22,964 nucleotides of DNA, taken from positions 1-22,964 of the forward strand of contig CBCYMI010000032.1 of assembly GCA_965183855.1 (NCBI GenBank). Reading direction: 5' to 3'. Of this stretch, positions 9,583-17,401 are shown piece by piece. The DNA comes from CBCYMI01 sp965183855. Lineage in GTDB: Bacteria; Pseudomonadota; Alphaproteobacteria; Caulobacterales; Maricaulaceae. Under the pieces are notes generated by a model. That model had not been told where the DNA came from. It saw only the letters and a list, made by a program, of their open reading frames with translations, and made no database searches. A program made the translations under genes and the position numbers. The first letter of the stretch is position 1. Each line of letters begins with the position of its first letter.

Positions 9583-9644
9583 CCTCCTAAATTATTAGGA
9601 ATAGGAGGTATGTTCATTCCTACTTATCATGCTTAAAGCATGAT
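9583..9644. terminator. Cluster of inverted repeats between convergent genes
   Basis: The gap between the copper chaperone (+) and the symporter (-) holds CCTCCTA/TAGGAGG (9583-9589 with 9602-9608), TCCTAA/TTAGGA (9585-9590 with 9595-9600), TAGGAAT/ATTCCTA (9596-9602 with 9616-9622) and ATCATGCT/AGCATGAT with a 3-base loop (9626-9644). The first three are mutually exclusive. A bidirectional terminator role is inferred from position; no strong U-run follows. Confidence 0.4.
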
Positions 9645-9674
9645 GATGTATTGCTGAAATACAAGGAGATGTTA

Positions 9675-10991
9675 TTATACTCGTGCTTTTTCTTTATAGA
9701 CGTCTTCATCCAATTGTCCTTCTGATTTTGCAACAATACAGGCAATAAGTGCATCTCCTGTGATATTAACAACTGTTCTTCCCATATCTAAAAGGCGATC
9801 AAACGGAAAAATAAATGCAATTACCAAGACAACTTCTTCTGTTGTAAGTCCCATTTGTCCAAGAATAACAGCAGATAAAAACAAGCTAACAGAAGGAACG
9901 CCAGCTGTCCCGATGGAGGCAAGAGTTGCCAGTAATATAATCATGAAATAGTCTGTCATACCAAGGCTAATGCCTGCTGCCTGTGTTCCAAATAATACAA
10001 CAATTCCAATATATATGGACGTACCATCCATGTTAATTGTTGTTCCGATTGGCAAAACGGAACTTGCAACTGCTTTTTTAACTCCCAAATTCTTATTTAC
10101 ACAAGTAATGGTAACAGGAAGGGTTGCATTAGAAGAAGAGGTTGAAAAAGCAACGCTTTGTGCATCAATAATTCCTTTTGCAAATCGAATAAATGGAAGC
10201 CTTAAAACCAGTTTAATCATACCACCATAGATAAAGACGACATGAATAAGGGCTGCGACATAAAAGGCAATAGCCAATAAGAATAAATTATTTAGAATAG
10301 AGAGACCTTTTGTTGCTAAAACCCAGCTCATAAGTGCTGCAACGCCATAAGGTGCTGTTTCCATGATCATTAATGTCATTTTCTGGATTGCTTCAGATGC
10401 AGATTCAAACAAGATGGCAAGAGGTCGCTTTTTTTCTCCGATAAAAATAATAGCAACTCCTAGTAAAATAGCAAAAAAGATAATTGCCAGAACATCGCCT
10501 TGAGCTAAAGATTCAAAAGGGTTGTTTGGGATGACTTGTAAAAGCCGATCTGTTAGACTTTTTGCTTTTGCTTCACTATTGGCAATTTTTTCAGAAATCA
10601 TTTGGCTTGTTTCAAGATCGGCAGATTGATAATTAACTCCTTTTCCTGGCTTTATAAGTGTTCCCATAATAAGACCAAGAATGACGGCAAATAAGGTTGT
10701 TATTAAATAGAGAATAATGGTTTTACCACCTAGTCTACCTAATTGTTTAGGAGAGCCCATACCAATAATGCCAGAGACAATTGTAATGAAAATCAAAGGA
10801 GCAACAAGCATTTTAATTGCACGCACAAAAGCATCTCCAAAAGGTTTAATCCATGTATTTACGATATTTGAGGCCGTATCTGATCCAAGGCTATAGCGTA
10901 AGGAAAGTCCAATTAAAGAGCCTATAACAAGACCAATCAGAACACGTTCCCACAAGGCTCTTTTTTGCCATAGTTTTAAAATCCCTATCAT
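9675..10991 (-). CDS. DAACS-family dicarboxylate/glutamate:cation symporter
   Basis: Secondary transporter of the glutamate transporter-like fold (SLC1/DAACS), taking up acidic amino acids or C4-dicarboxylates with H+ or Na+. The 438 residues include the serine-rich HP1 tip STSSSNATLP (about 284-292), the unwound TM7 motif TINMDGTS (NMDGT 320-324), the HP2 tip IGTAGVPS, and the TM8 motif FPFDRLLDMGRTVVNITGD. In TM8, Asp398, Asp402, Arg405, Thr406, Asn409 and Asp413 match the substrate and cation residues of GltPh. Arg405, equivalent to the carboxylate-binding Arg of GltPh, favours an acidic substrate. GGAGG (11004-11008 on this strand) supports the ATG at 10991. GltP and DctA are both possible names, so no symbol is given. 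Confidence 0.93.
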   Translation of the reverse strand: MIGILKLWQKRALWERVLIGLVIGSLIGLSLRYSLGSDTASNIVNTWIKPFGDAFVRAIKMLVAPLIFITIVSGIIGMGSPKQLGRLGGKTIILYLITTLFAVILGLIMGTLIKPGKGVNYQSADLETSQMISEKIANSEAKAKSLTDRLLQVIPNNPFESLAQGDVLAIIFFAILLGVAIIFIGEKKRPLAILFESASEAIQKMTLMIMETAPYGVAALMSWVLATKGLSILNNLFLLAIAFYVAALIHVVFIYGGMIKLVLRLPFIRFAKGIIDAQSVAFSTSSSNATLPVTITCVNKNLGVKKAVASSVLPIGTTINMDGTSIYIGIVVLFGTQAAGISLGMTDYFMIILLATLASIGTAGVPSVSLFLSAVILGQMGLTTEEVVLVIAFIFPFDRLLDMGRTVVNITGDALIACIVAKSEGQLDEDVYKEKARV

Positions 10992-11306
10992 GTTCTTATT
11001 TTGCCTCCATATGATTTAAATCAGAGTATGAATTTATTCAAATTCCAAGTTTAGAGTAAAAACTAACAAAAACAAGTTCTATTTATTTTAAGTCTATCAA
11101 GGAATTGTTCAGAAAGAAGGTGCGTGGTCTAAAAAAAGAATAAATAAAAAATTGATTTGCATGAGTTTAAACGTTTAATCTGGTTTAAAAAAACAAGTAT
11201 ATAAAAAGGATTTGGGTTTGCTTTATGCCTGTTTCTTATATTATAGAAATTAATAAATTAGCAAAGAGCATGATTTGAAATCATGGAAGGTATAATTGGA
11301 CATTTT
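10992..11306. other. Intergenic region between dapF and the symporter gene
   Basis: AT-rich 315-base gap on the 3' side of dapF and the 5' side of the symporter gene, both on -. It holds the symporter ribosome site GGAGG and, presumably, its promoter; a TTGTTT / 16 bases / TAAACT pair on the - strand is a weak candidate. The palindrome CATGATTTGAAATCATG at 11269-11285 lies 22 bases beyond the dapF stop. No gene was found. Confidence 0.5.
11269..11285 (-). terminator. Short palindrome after dapF
   Basis: CATGATTT-G-AAATCATG is a perfect 8-bp inverted repeat 22 bases beyond the dapF stop. It could be a weak terminator or a protein site. No U-run follows on the - strand, so intrinsic termination is doubtful. 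Confidence 0.3.
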
Positions 11307-12143
11307 TTATATTGCATGATCGTATATATAATTCCCTTCTTTTTCAAAACAAACAGACCCTGTCATAAAAACATGATTTGTTGTTTCATCCCAATGAATA
11401 TTTAACTCTCCACCATCAAGAATAAGCTGAGCTTTTCTTTTTGTATATTGACGCCGATGTGCTGCAACCAAAGCAGCGCAAGCTCCACTACCACAGGCTA
11501 AGGTTATTCCAACATCTCTTTCCCAAACTTTTAAACGAATACAGTCCTCAGAATGAATTTCTGCAAATCCAACATTTACTTTTTCAGGAAAAAGCATATG
11601 CCCCTCAATTAAAGGTCCAATGGCTTTAATGTCTATGTTATCCAGCTTTGGAACGAAAAACACACAATGAGGATTTCCCATATTAACGGCTCCAGGTTGG
11701 GAAAGGTATGGATTATCAATCGGTCCAATTTTGATATCAATAATGTGCGTATTCATGGGCTCAGCAAGAGGAATTTCTTTCCAATCCAGCCTTGGAGCTC
11801 CCATATCAACACAAATTATATTTGGCTGATGGTCATTACGTTTTGCTTTGAGTATTCCCACAGAAGTTTCTATGCTGGACAGGTTTTCCCCAGTTTCATT
11901 CATTATCAACCAAGCAACACATCTGGAAGCATTTCCACAAGTTTCAACGATTTGACCGTTATGATTGGCGATCATCATGCGGATATCGGCTTTATTTGAA
12001 TGCGTGCAGGCAATGATTTGATCGACCGATATGAATTCTGAGACGGAGTTTATAAATGATTTAGAAAAGTTAAATTCTGGAAGTTCTCTTATATCAAAGA
12101 TAATAAAACTGTTTCCGCATCCATTCATAAGATAAAATTTCAT
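11307..12143 (-). CDS. dapF: Diaminopimelate epimerase
   Basis: Converts LL-diaminopimelate to the meso form for lysine and peptidoglycan synthesis; a PLP-independent racemase using two cysteines. The 278-residue length is normal. Signatures: the N-terminal MNGCGNSFIIFD, the first catalytic Cys69 in ETCGNASRCVAW, MGNPHCVFFV in the second half, and the second catalytic Cys217 in WERDVGITLACGSGACAAL. The start ATG at 12143 follows GGATC. It is on the same strand as the META lipoprotein genes upstream, but a 206-base gap separates them, so it probably has its own promoter. The gene is intact, consistent with an organism that still makes its own wall precursors, together with murJ. Confidence 0.96.
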   Translation of the reverse strand: MKFYLMNGCGNSFIIFDIRELPEFNFSKSFINSVSEFISVDQIIACTHSNKADIRMMIANHNGQIVETCGNASRCVAWLIMNETGENLSSIETSVGILKAKRNDHQPNIICVDMGAPRLDWKEIPLAEPMNTHIIDIKIGPIDNPYLSQPGAVNMGNPHCVFFVPKLDNIDIKAIGPLIEGHMLFPEKVNVGFAEIHSEDCIRLKVWERDVGITLACGSGACAALVAAHRRQYTKRKAQLILDGGELNIHWDETTNHVFMTGSVCFEKEGNYIYDHAI

Positions 12144-12349
12144 TTTAAGATCCGATTTTAGTGTGTTATAAACCTAGATAGCCAAATATTTTGATTGATT
12201 GAAATTAGGGCAAACATCCTTTTTTATTGATTTTTTACATTTAATAAACAAATAGAGTTTTAGCAATTAATATCTTATATTGGGTTCAAAGAAGCTTTAT
12301 TTTTAAACATACATCAAATACATCAAGCCTTTATTCGTTTTTTACCCTA

Positions 12350-12927
12350 TTATTTTGAAGGAACTTTTTCAGAATATGCCGATATCATTAATATAGCATG
12401 GTCTCGATCATATGCATAAAGCTTGTCTGATTTGATTTCTAAGGTTACGATTTTAGGCAAAATTAGAGAAAATATGGCTTCAATTTCTGCCTGTTGTCCA
12501 TAGCATGCTTTTTTTGTCATTCCAATAAGTGGGCTAATCATAGGAGCAGGAGGAAAGGGCTGATAGATCGTTGAAAAAAAATGATTACAACCAGTTGATC
12601 CAGAAATTTCTCCATTTTTAATTTTAAAATAGGTATTTTTTATAAAGGGGCGTTTTTGATATTTAAAAATAGTTTTTACTTTTTTCCCTAGTTTAACTAA
12701 AATCCAGGTTTTATGCTCAATATTGTTATTTTTAAATGGATGACGTGTTTTAAACGATTCAAGGTTAGGTTCGATTTTTTTTTGATGATGTTGTTCCTGA
12801 GTTTGGACTTCTTTTTTTTGACGTTCTGAAAGCCCATTTTTTTTCTGGCATGCGGATAAGACAAAAGAAGAAATCAGAGCTAAAAAAAATAAGATAAGGT
12901 TAAGGGGTATTTGTTTGTTTTATACAT
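12350..12927 (-). pseudogene. META-domain (HslJ-like) lipoprotein, frameshift in signal peptide
   Basis: The frame ending at 12350 is open back through a complete META domain (TWILVKLGKK, GEISGSTGCNHFF, ISPLIGMTKKACYG, LYAYDRDHAILM) and a lipoprotein signal ending LSAC (FFLALISSFVLSAC), but has no start codon before an upstream stop. An ATG at 12927 with an AAGGG ribosome site lies in another frame. Adding one base to the A8 run at 12882-12889 (T8 on the coding strand) joins them as MYKTNKYPLTLSYFFLAL, giving a 192-residue lipoprotein. The lesion is thus a single -1 homopolymer indel. HslJ-type META proteins are outer-membrane lipoproteins in the heat-shock and novobiocin-resistance context in E. 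coli. The role here is unknown. The ATG at 12541 is internal to the META domain. Confidence 0.75.
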
Positions 12928-13187
12928 ATATTGGCATCCCTTTTCTAATATTTTTATTAAAGCATGATAGATTTATAAATAACAGATAGAAATATAAAGC
13001 ATAGAGTTTAGGGTCATAAATCTGTTCTTACCTTCAAGCAATTTTTGTTGTTTTCAGTCTTTAAATTCTGCATTTTTTTAGAGTAGATAGATTTTCTTGA
13101 TTTGAAAAAATCGGATTTCAATCTATTTTCCAGCTATATTTATAGTAACATATATTTTGTTTTATCAATTATGTGTGGTTAGCTTGC

Positions 13188-13718
13188 TTAAGGGGTGTTG
13201 CTAAGGTGAAATGTCATTAATGTTTTTCCATCTGAGTCAAGAGCGTATAGGTTTTCAGACTGAGTTTTAAACTCTGTTGTTTTTAATAATACGTCTATGA
13301 AGAGAGATTCTATATTCATTATAGAACCAATGCAGTTTTTTCTGGTTATTCCTAGAGCAGGACTGATGATTGGTTTTGAATCTTTAGCTTGAAAAATTAG
13401 TGAAAAAAAACGATTGCAACCTGCTGATCCAGAAATCTTGCCATTTTTAATCTGGAAACGGATATTTTTTGTAATATGTGGATTATATTTGTTTGAGTTT
13501 TTTTCAAAATTCGTTAAAATCCATATCTTGTTTTCAATTTTTTTGTGATAAAATTTTTGTCTGTTCTTAAATTCTCCAGAATTTAGTGAAGGTTGGTTTT
13601 TGGTTTGTTTTTCTTTGTGATGAGCCATAGTTTGATGATTTTTTCCTTTTGAGGTGATCATGTTATGAGAACAAGAAGACAGGATAAAGCTGGTTATTAA
13701 TACGATTAGGCTATGCAT
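13188..13718 (-). CDS. META-domain (HslJ-like) lipoprotein
   Basis: 176-residue predicted lipoprotein. A very short signal sequence is followed by the lipobox LSSC with Cys16, then a polar His/Lys/Asn-rich linker to about residue 60, then a META domain: KIWILTNFEK, KISGSAGCNRFFS, ISPALGITRKNCIG and LYALDSDGKTLM. The same blocks occur in the same order in the neighbouring gene (12350-12927), so the two are diverged tandem paralogues; the polar linkers are dissimilar. The start ATG at 13718 is preceded by AAGAG. The signal lacks the usual N-terminal positive charge, so a different start cannot be excluded. Function is unknown; HslJ is the best-known relative. Confidence 0.8.
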   Translation of the reverse strand: MHSLIVLITSFILSSCSHNMITSKGKNHQTMAHHKEKQTKNQPSLNSGEFKNRQKFYHKKIENKIWILTNFEKNSNKYNPHITKNIRFQIKNGKISGSAGCNRFFSLIFQAKDSKPIISPALGITRKNCIGSIMNIESLFIDVLLKTTEFKTQSENLYALDSDGKTLMTFHLSNTP

Positions 13719-14032
13719 GATTTCACTCTTATAGATAACTTATAATGAATTATTTCTATTTTTTCAAATGAGCATAAAGTATTTTACATAAATAAAATTA
13801 CAATTGTCTATATTAAAAATATTTGCTAGTCTGAATATATAGATATTAAAATTTTCAGTATCATTGTAATGCTCTAAGGAAAAAGATAATCATTCCCCTT
13901 TTATTTCTGGATTATAATATCAAATTATGATTGTTTGTATTATGTAATATACGAACAGATTTTCCGAGAAATACTGAAAACAAACATATAAATAATACTG
14001 AAAGCAGACAAAGAATACGGAGAAAAATAGAC
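13719..14032. other. Divergent intergenic region, META lipoprotein / peptidase
   Basis: A 314-base very AT-rich gap between divergent genes, so it must carry promoters for both. No convincing -35/-10 pair or operator stands out. A TTG-initiated extension of the peptidase frame from 13931 is open, but I treat it as untranslated leader. Confidence 0.5.
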
Positions 14033-16345
14033 ATGGTGAATTTTAAGTTGAACATTATTCTTTTATTATTTTTTTGTGTTGCCTGTGAAAGTGATTTGCA
14101 GTCAGATACAAAAACTGCAAAAAAAGAGAAAGTGCAGGAAAATTCATCACAGATTGAAGAAAAACAGAAATCCAGGATAGACTATGCTATGGAACAAAAA
14201 GCCAACCAGCAGGATTTGATCGATCAAAAAGACACGATTTTACAACGAGAAGATCAGGAAGACCCCAGAATATGGCTAGAAAATGTAGAAGATGAAAAAG
14301 CGCTTGCACAGGTTCGAAAATGGAATCAGAAAACCTCAAAAGGACTTGAAACAGATCCGCGTTATCAAACTAGCAATGAAACGATTCTCAAAATTGTAGA
14401 TGATCAAGATAAAATTATATATGGATATTATCATAATGGAGAAGTCTGGAATTTTTGGCGAGATACAAAAACTCATATTAGAGGGATTTATCGTAAAACA
14501 AGCTTAAAGAGCTATCTGTCTGGAAAACCAGAATGGAAAACAATTATTGATATTGATGAATTGGCTAAAAAAGAAAAGAAAAACTGGGTTTATAAAGGAA
14601 TTCAATGTTTCTCCAGAGGAGGCTCTGCTTATTCAAACTGTCTGCTTTATCTTTCAGATGGTGGCAAGGATGCAATAACAGTACGGGAATTTGATGTTCA
14701 GACAAAACAGTTTATTAAAAATGGGTTTAACTTAAAAGAAGCAAAATCAAGAATAAGTTGGTATGATCGTAATCATTTACTTGTTGCAACAGATTATGGA
14801 GCAGATAGTTTAAATGAGTCTGGATATCCACGTATTCTTAAATTATGGAAAAGAGGAACGCCAATATCAGAAGCTGTTACTATTTTAGAAGGGGAAAAAA
14901 CAGATATATTTATTTTCGGAATGACAATAGATCGTTCAGATGAGCAAAAATCTCCTATAACGCTGGTATCTATAGGAAAAACATTTTATGATTATCAGGT
15001 TTGGTGGATGCGTGAGGATCGACATTTAATTCCATTGCCAATTTCTCCAAAAACAGATGTTTTGGGAATCTATAAGGGAGAAATGTTGATTGCTTTAAGA
15101 GATGATTGGAGAGGGTTTAAAAAAGGAGCAATTTTATCCTTTTCTTTCGATGAATTTATGAAAAATGGTGAAATAAACGCGGTTAACCTTGTTTATGCTT
15201 CAAATGATCATGGCTTTATTAACAGTACAAATATTACAAAATCAGGCGTTTTAATTTCAATCTATGAGAATGTAAAAGGGGCAATTTATCTTTTTAATTA
15301 TGTTAATGGAAACTGGTCTTCTGAAAAAATAATTTTCTCAGAAACAGAGGGAAAAGCAAACCAGTATAAGACTATTAATGTCACATCTTCAAACAAGTTT
15401 GAATCAATTGTCTTTGTCAATACAGAAGGTTTTTTAGAGTCCTCAACTCTTTGGTTTTTGGATTTATTAAAATCAGAAACTTCAGATCAGCCACAGATTC
15501 AACAAATAAAAAAACAAAAATCCTGGTTTGACAGTGAACATTATGTTGTTAGACAAAAACATGCTGTCTCTAGTGATGGTGTGCGTATTCCTTATTTCAT
15601 TATACATAAGAAAAATATAGAACTTACAGGAAAGAATCCAACTCTCCTTTATGGTTATGGGGGGTTTGAAATTTCGATGTTGCCTTATTATTCAGGAGTA
15701 TTAGGAAAACTCTGGTTAGATAAAGGAGGGGTGTATGTTCTATCTAATATTCGTGGAGGTGGAGAGTTTGGACCGAGATGGCATCAGGCTGGTTTAAAAA
15801 CAAAGCGTCAAATTATATATGATGATTTTATTGCGATTGCTGAGAAACTGATTAATGAAAAAATCACGTCTCCTGAAAAACTTGCAATTCAAGGTGGATC
15901 CAATGGTGGGTTGCTAATGGGCGTTATGTATACACAACGACCCGATTTATGGAATGCAATTGTTTGCTCTGTGCCATTATTAGATATGCTAAGATATCAT
16001 AAATTATTGGCAGGGGCTTCCTGGGTTGGTGAATATGGAGATCCAGATATCAAAGAGGAAAGAGCATTTCTTGAAACAATTTCTCCTTATCATAATGTAA
16101 GAAAAAATGTTAATTATCCCGAAATTCTGTTTGTTACTTCTACCAAAGATGATCGTGTTCATCCAGGTCATGCTAGAAAAATGGCAAAACTGCTTGAAGA
16201 AAACGGATTCCCATTTGAGTATTATGAAAATATTGATGGGGGACATGCAGCCAGTACAAATTATAAAAACTATGCTCATAAAACGGCTTTACAATATGTG
16301 TTTTTGTATCAAAATATTATGGATGATATTCAAAAAAAGCCTTAG
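14033..16345 (+). CDS. Prolyl-oligopeptidase-family (S9A) lipoprotein
   Basis: Serine peptidase of clan SC, family S9A, expected to cut after Pro in short peptides. The ATG at 14033, with CGGAG about ten bases upstream, begins a signal (MVNFKLNIILLLFFCVAC) with a slightly atypical lipobox CVAC, so the 770-residue enzyme is probably a membrane-anchored periplasmic lipoprotein. After a charged Gln/Lys/Glu linker comes the S9A N-terminal motif EDPRIWLENVEDEKAL, the propeller region, and the C-terminal hydrolase: GGSNGGLLMG (Ser623), TKDDRVHPGHA (Asp706), and GGHAAS (His738), a full catalytic triad. The frame is also open upstream to a TTG at 13931, but that stretch is polar and hides the signal peptide. 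The gene stands alone, with long gaps on both sides. Oligopeptidase B is an alternative family member. Confidence 0.92.
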   Translation: MVNFKLNIILLLFFCVACESDLQSDTKTAKKEKVQENSSQIEEKQKSRIDYAMEQKANQQDLIDQKDTILQREDQEDPRIWLENVEDEKALAQVRKWNQKTSKGLETDPRYQTSNETILKIVDDQDKIIYGYYHNGEVWNFWRDTKTHIRGIYRKTSLKSYLSGKPEWKTIIDIDELAKKEKKNWVYKGIQCFSRGGSAYSNCLLYLSDGGKDAITVREFDVQTKQFIKNGFNLKEAKSRISWYDRNHLLVATDYGADSLNESGYPRILKLWKRGTPISEAVTILEGEKTDIFIFGMTIDRSDEQKSPITLVSIGKTFYDYQVWWMREDRHLIPLPISPKTDVLGIYKGEMLIALRDDWRGFKKGAILSFSFDEFMKNGEINAVNLVYASNDHGFINSTNITKSGVLISIYENVKGAIYLFNYVNGNWSSEKIIFSETEGKANQYKTINVTSSNKFESIVFVNTEGFLESSTLWFLDLLKSETSDQPQIQQIKKQKSWFDSEHYVVRQKHAVSSDGVRIPYFIIHKKNIELTGKNPTLLYGYGGFEISMLPYYSGVLGKLWLDKGGVYVLSNIRGGGEFGPRWHQAGLKTKRQIIYDDFIAIAEKLINEKITSPEKLAIQGGSNGGLLMGVMYTQRPDLWNAIVCSVPLLDMLRYHKLLAGASWVGEYGDPDIKEERAFLETISPYHNVRKNVNYPEILFVTSTKDDRVHPGHARKMAKLLEENGFPFEYYENIDGGHAASTNYKNYAHKTALQYVFLYQNIMDDIQKKP

Positions 16346-16708
16346 GTAAAATATACTAAAACACAGTTTGTTTATAAAAAATCAAATGTTAAGGATGTTT
16401 TTTCTGTTAAATTATGGTCATATTATCGCTAATAGAATTATTTGCTTTTAGGGTTATTTTTATGCATTTTATTTACTAAATTTTAGATTAATTCTGATAA
16501 AACATGACTTAAAGAGATCCTTAACAGGGCATTTTATGTTTATAAGGGAGTATCTTTTTGTATAAATTATATATATCTTCATTTTCTTTTTTTAAGAAAC
16601 TGATTTATAATCGTAAAGATAATAATGGAATATATTTTTTATTTGTTACAGAATAGAAACCATATTATGTTTTTTATTTGATTTATTTATTTCAATTGGA
16701 GTTTCCGT
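16346..16708. other. Intergenic region upstream of the DUF11-like gene
   Basis: A 363-base AT-rich gap with no gene-sized frame on either strand that looks coding. It contains a candidate promoter for the downstream gene (16643-16671) and its ribosome site GGAG (16698-16701). Nothing else was recognised. Confidence 0.55.
16643..16671 (+). promoter_or_regulatory. Candidate sigma-70-type promoter
   Basis: TTGTTA at 16643-16648, a 17-base spacer and TATGTT at 16666-16671, 37 bases before the ATG at 16709. In DNA this AT-rich such matches occur by chance, so this is only a candidate. Confidence 0.3.
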
Positions 16709-17188
16709 ATGATCCGCTTATTATTCCTATTGCTAGGTTTTTTATCCATAACAGCTTATGCTAATAATGAACATCTTAAAAGCCAAGTTTCAGCAAAACT
16801 TGTAACATTAGATAAATCTGGAAAGACTATTCTTAAAGATGTTGAAGAAGTTAGCTCAGGAGATATTGTTGAATATAAACTGAGTTATGAAAACATTTCA
16901 AATGATCGTCTGAATAATTTAAAAGTAGTCGGACCTATACCTGTTGGAACCGTATATATAGAAAATTCTGCGTCAAAAGATATAAGCAAAGTATTAGAAG
17001 TTAGCTTGTATGATGGAAAAAACTGGACTTCTATTCCTGCTTATAAAGAAGTCAAGAATACGACATCTGGTAAAACAGAAAAGAAACGTGTTTCTGTAGA
17101 AGAGTATCGACAGCTAAGATGGGTTATTGACAGACCATTTAACGCGGGTGAAAAACTGGACTTTACATTCAGAGTGAAAGTTCAATAA
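16709..17188 (+). CDS. Small secreted DUF11-like protein
   Basis: 159-residue protein with a clear signal peptide (MIRLLFLLLGFLSITAYA, cleavage before NNEH). The mature part resembles one DUF11/conserved-repeat beta-sandwich: SSGDIVEYKLSYENIS, then LKVVGPIPVGTVYI, and a final strand FNAGEKLDFTFRVKVQ. DUF11 domains occur in bacterial surface and secreted proteins, generally as repeats; a single-domain periplasmic form like this has no established role. GGAG at 16698-16701 supports the start. It is monocistronic, with a long upstream gap and a strong hairpin downstream before the convergent aroC. The fold assignment is from sequence pattern only. Confidence 0.7.
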   Translation: MIRLLFLLLGFLSITAYANNEHLKSQVSAKLVTLDKSGKTILKDVEEVSSGDIVEYKLSYENISNDRLNNLKVVGPIPVGTVYIENSASKDISKVLEVSLYDGKNWTSIPAYKEVKNTTSGKTEKKRVSVEEYRQLRWVIDRPFNAGEKLDFTFRVKVQ

Positions 17189-17291
17189 ATAGAGATATGA
17201 GTATTAAATAAAGTGATGATCAATAGGGTTCTGATTTTTTTTTGGTCATATTATTGTGTTTTATTTTTTTTCTCTTTTTCTGATAATGTAT

Positions 17292-17335
17292 TATTATAAG
17301 GGGTAATGAAGTATTTTTCATTATTCCTTATGGTA
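17292..17335 (+). terminator. Long stem-loop between DUF11-like gene and aroC
   Basis: On the + strand RNA, 17292-17310 pairs with 17317-17335 across a 6-base loop (GTATTT). The core is ATAAGGGGTAATGAA with TTCATTATTCCTTAT using G-U pairs, extended by four more pairs, for about 19 in total. The wobble pairs mean the + strand transcript folds better than the - strand, fitting an end signal for the + gene about 104 bases upstream. Only a weak U-tract follows. Confidence 0.5.
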
Positions 17336-17401
17336 TTATTGGTGTCAATTGGCGCTAAATATCAGCCAAGCTTTACGTTAAACTGTTTTATAAGATTTTT
17401 C

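Noticed and set aside
9970..10230. 86-codon + frame opposite the symporter gene
   Set aside because: Antisense to the conserved NMDGT and HP1 motifs of the transporter.
12270..12310. GGGTTCAAAG resembling a tRNA T-loop
   Set aside because: No matching stems, anticodon arm or CCA context around it.
12350..12541. A separate 63-codon gene starting at ATG 12541
   Set aside because: The same frame continues upstream through the rest of a META domain and a lipobox, so the ATG is internal.
13931..14032. 34-residue N-terminal extension of the S9A peptidase from a TTG
   Set aside because: It is polar, has no ribosome site and would bury the signal peptide; ATG 14033 has CGGAG and starts a clean signal.
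16107..16349. 80-codon + frame inside the peptidase gene
   Set aside because: It lies in a shifted frame over the catalytic Asp/His region, which is clearly coding in the main frame.
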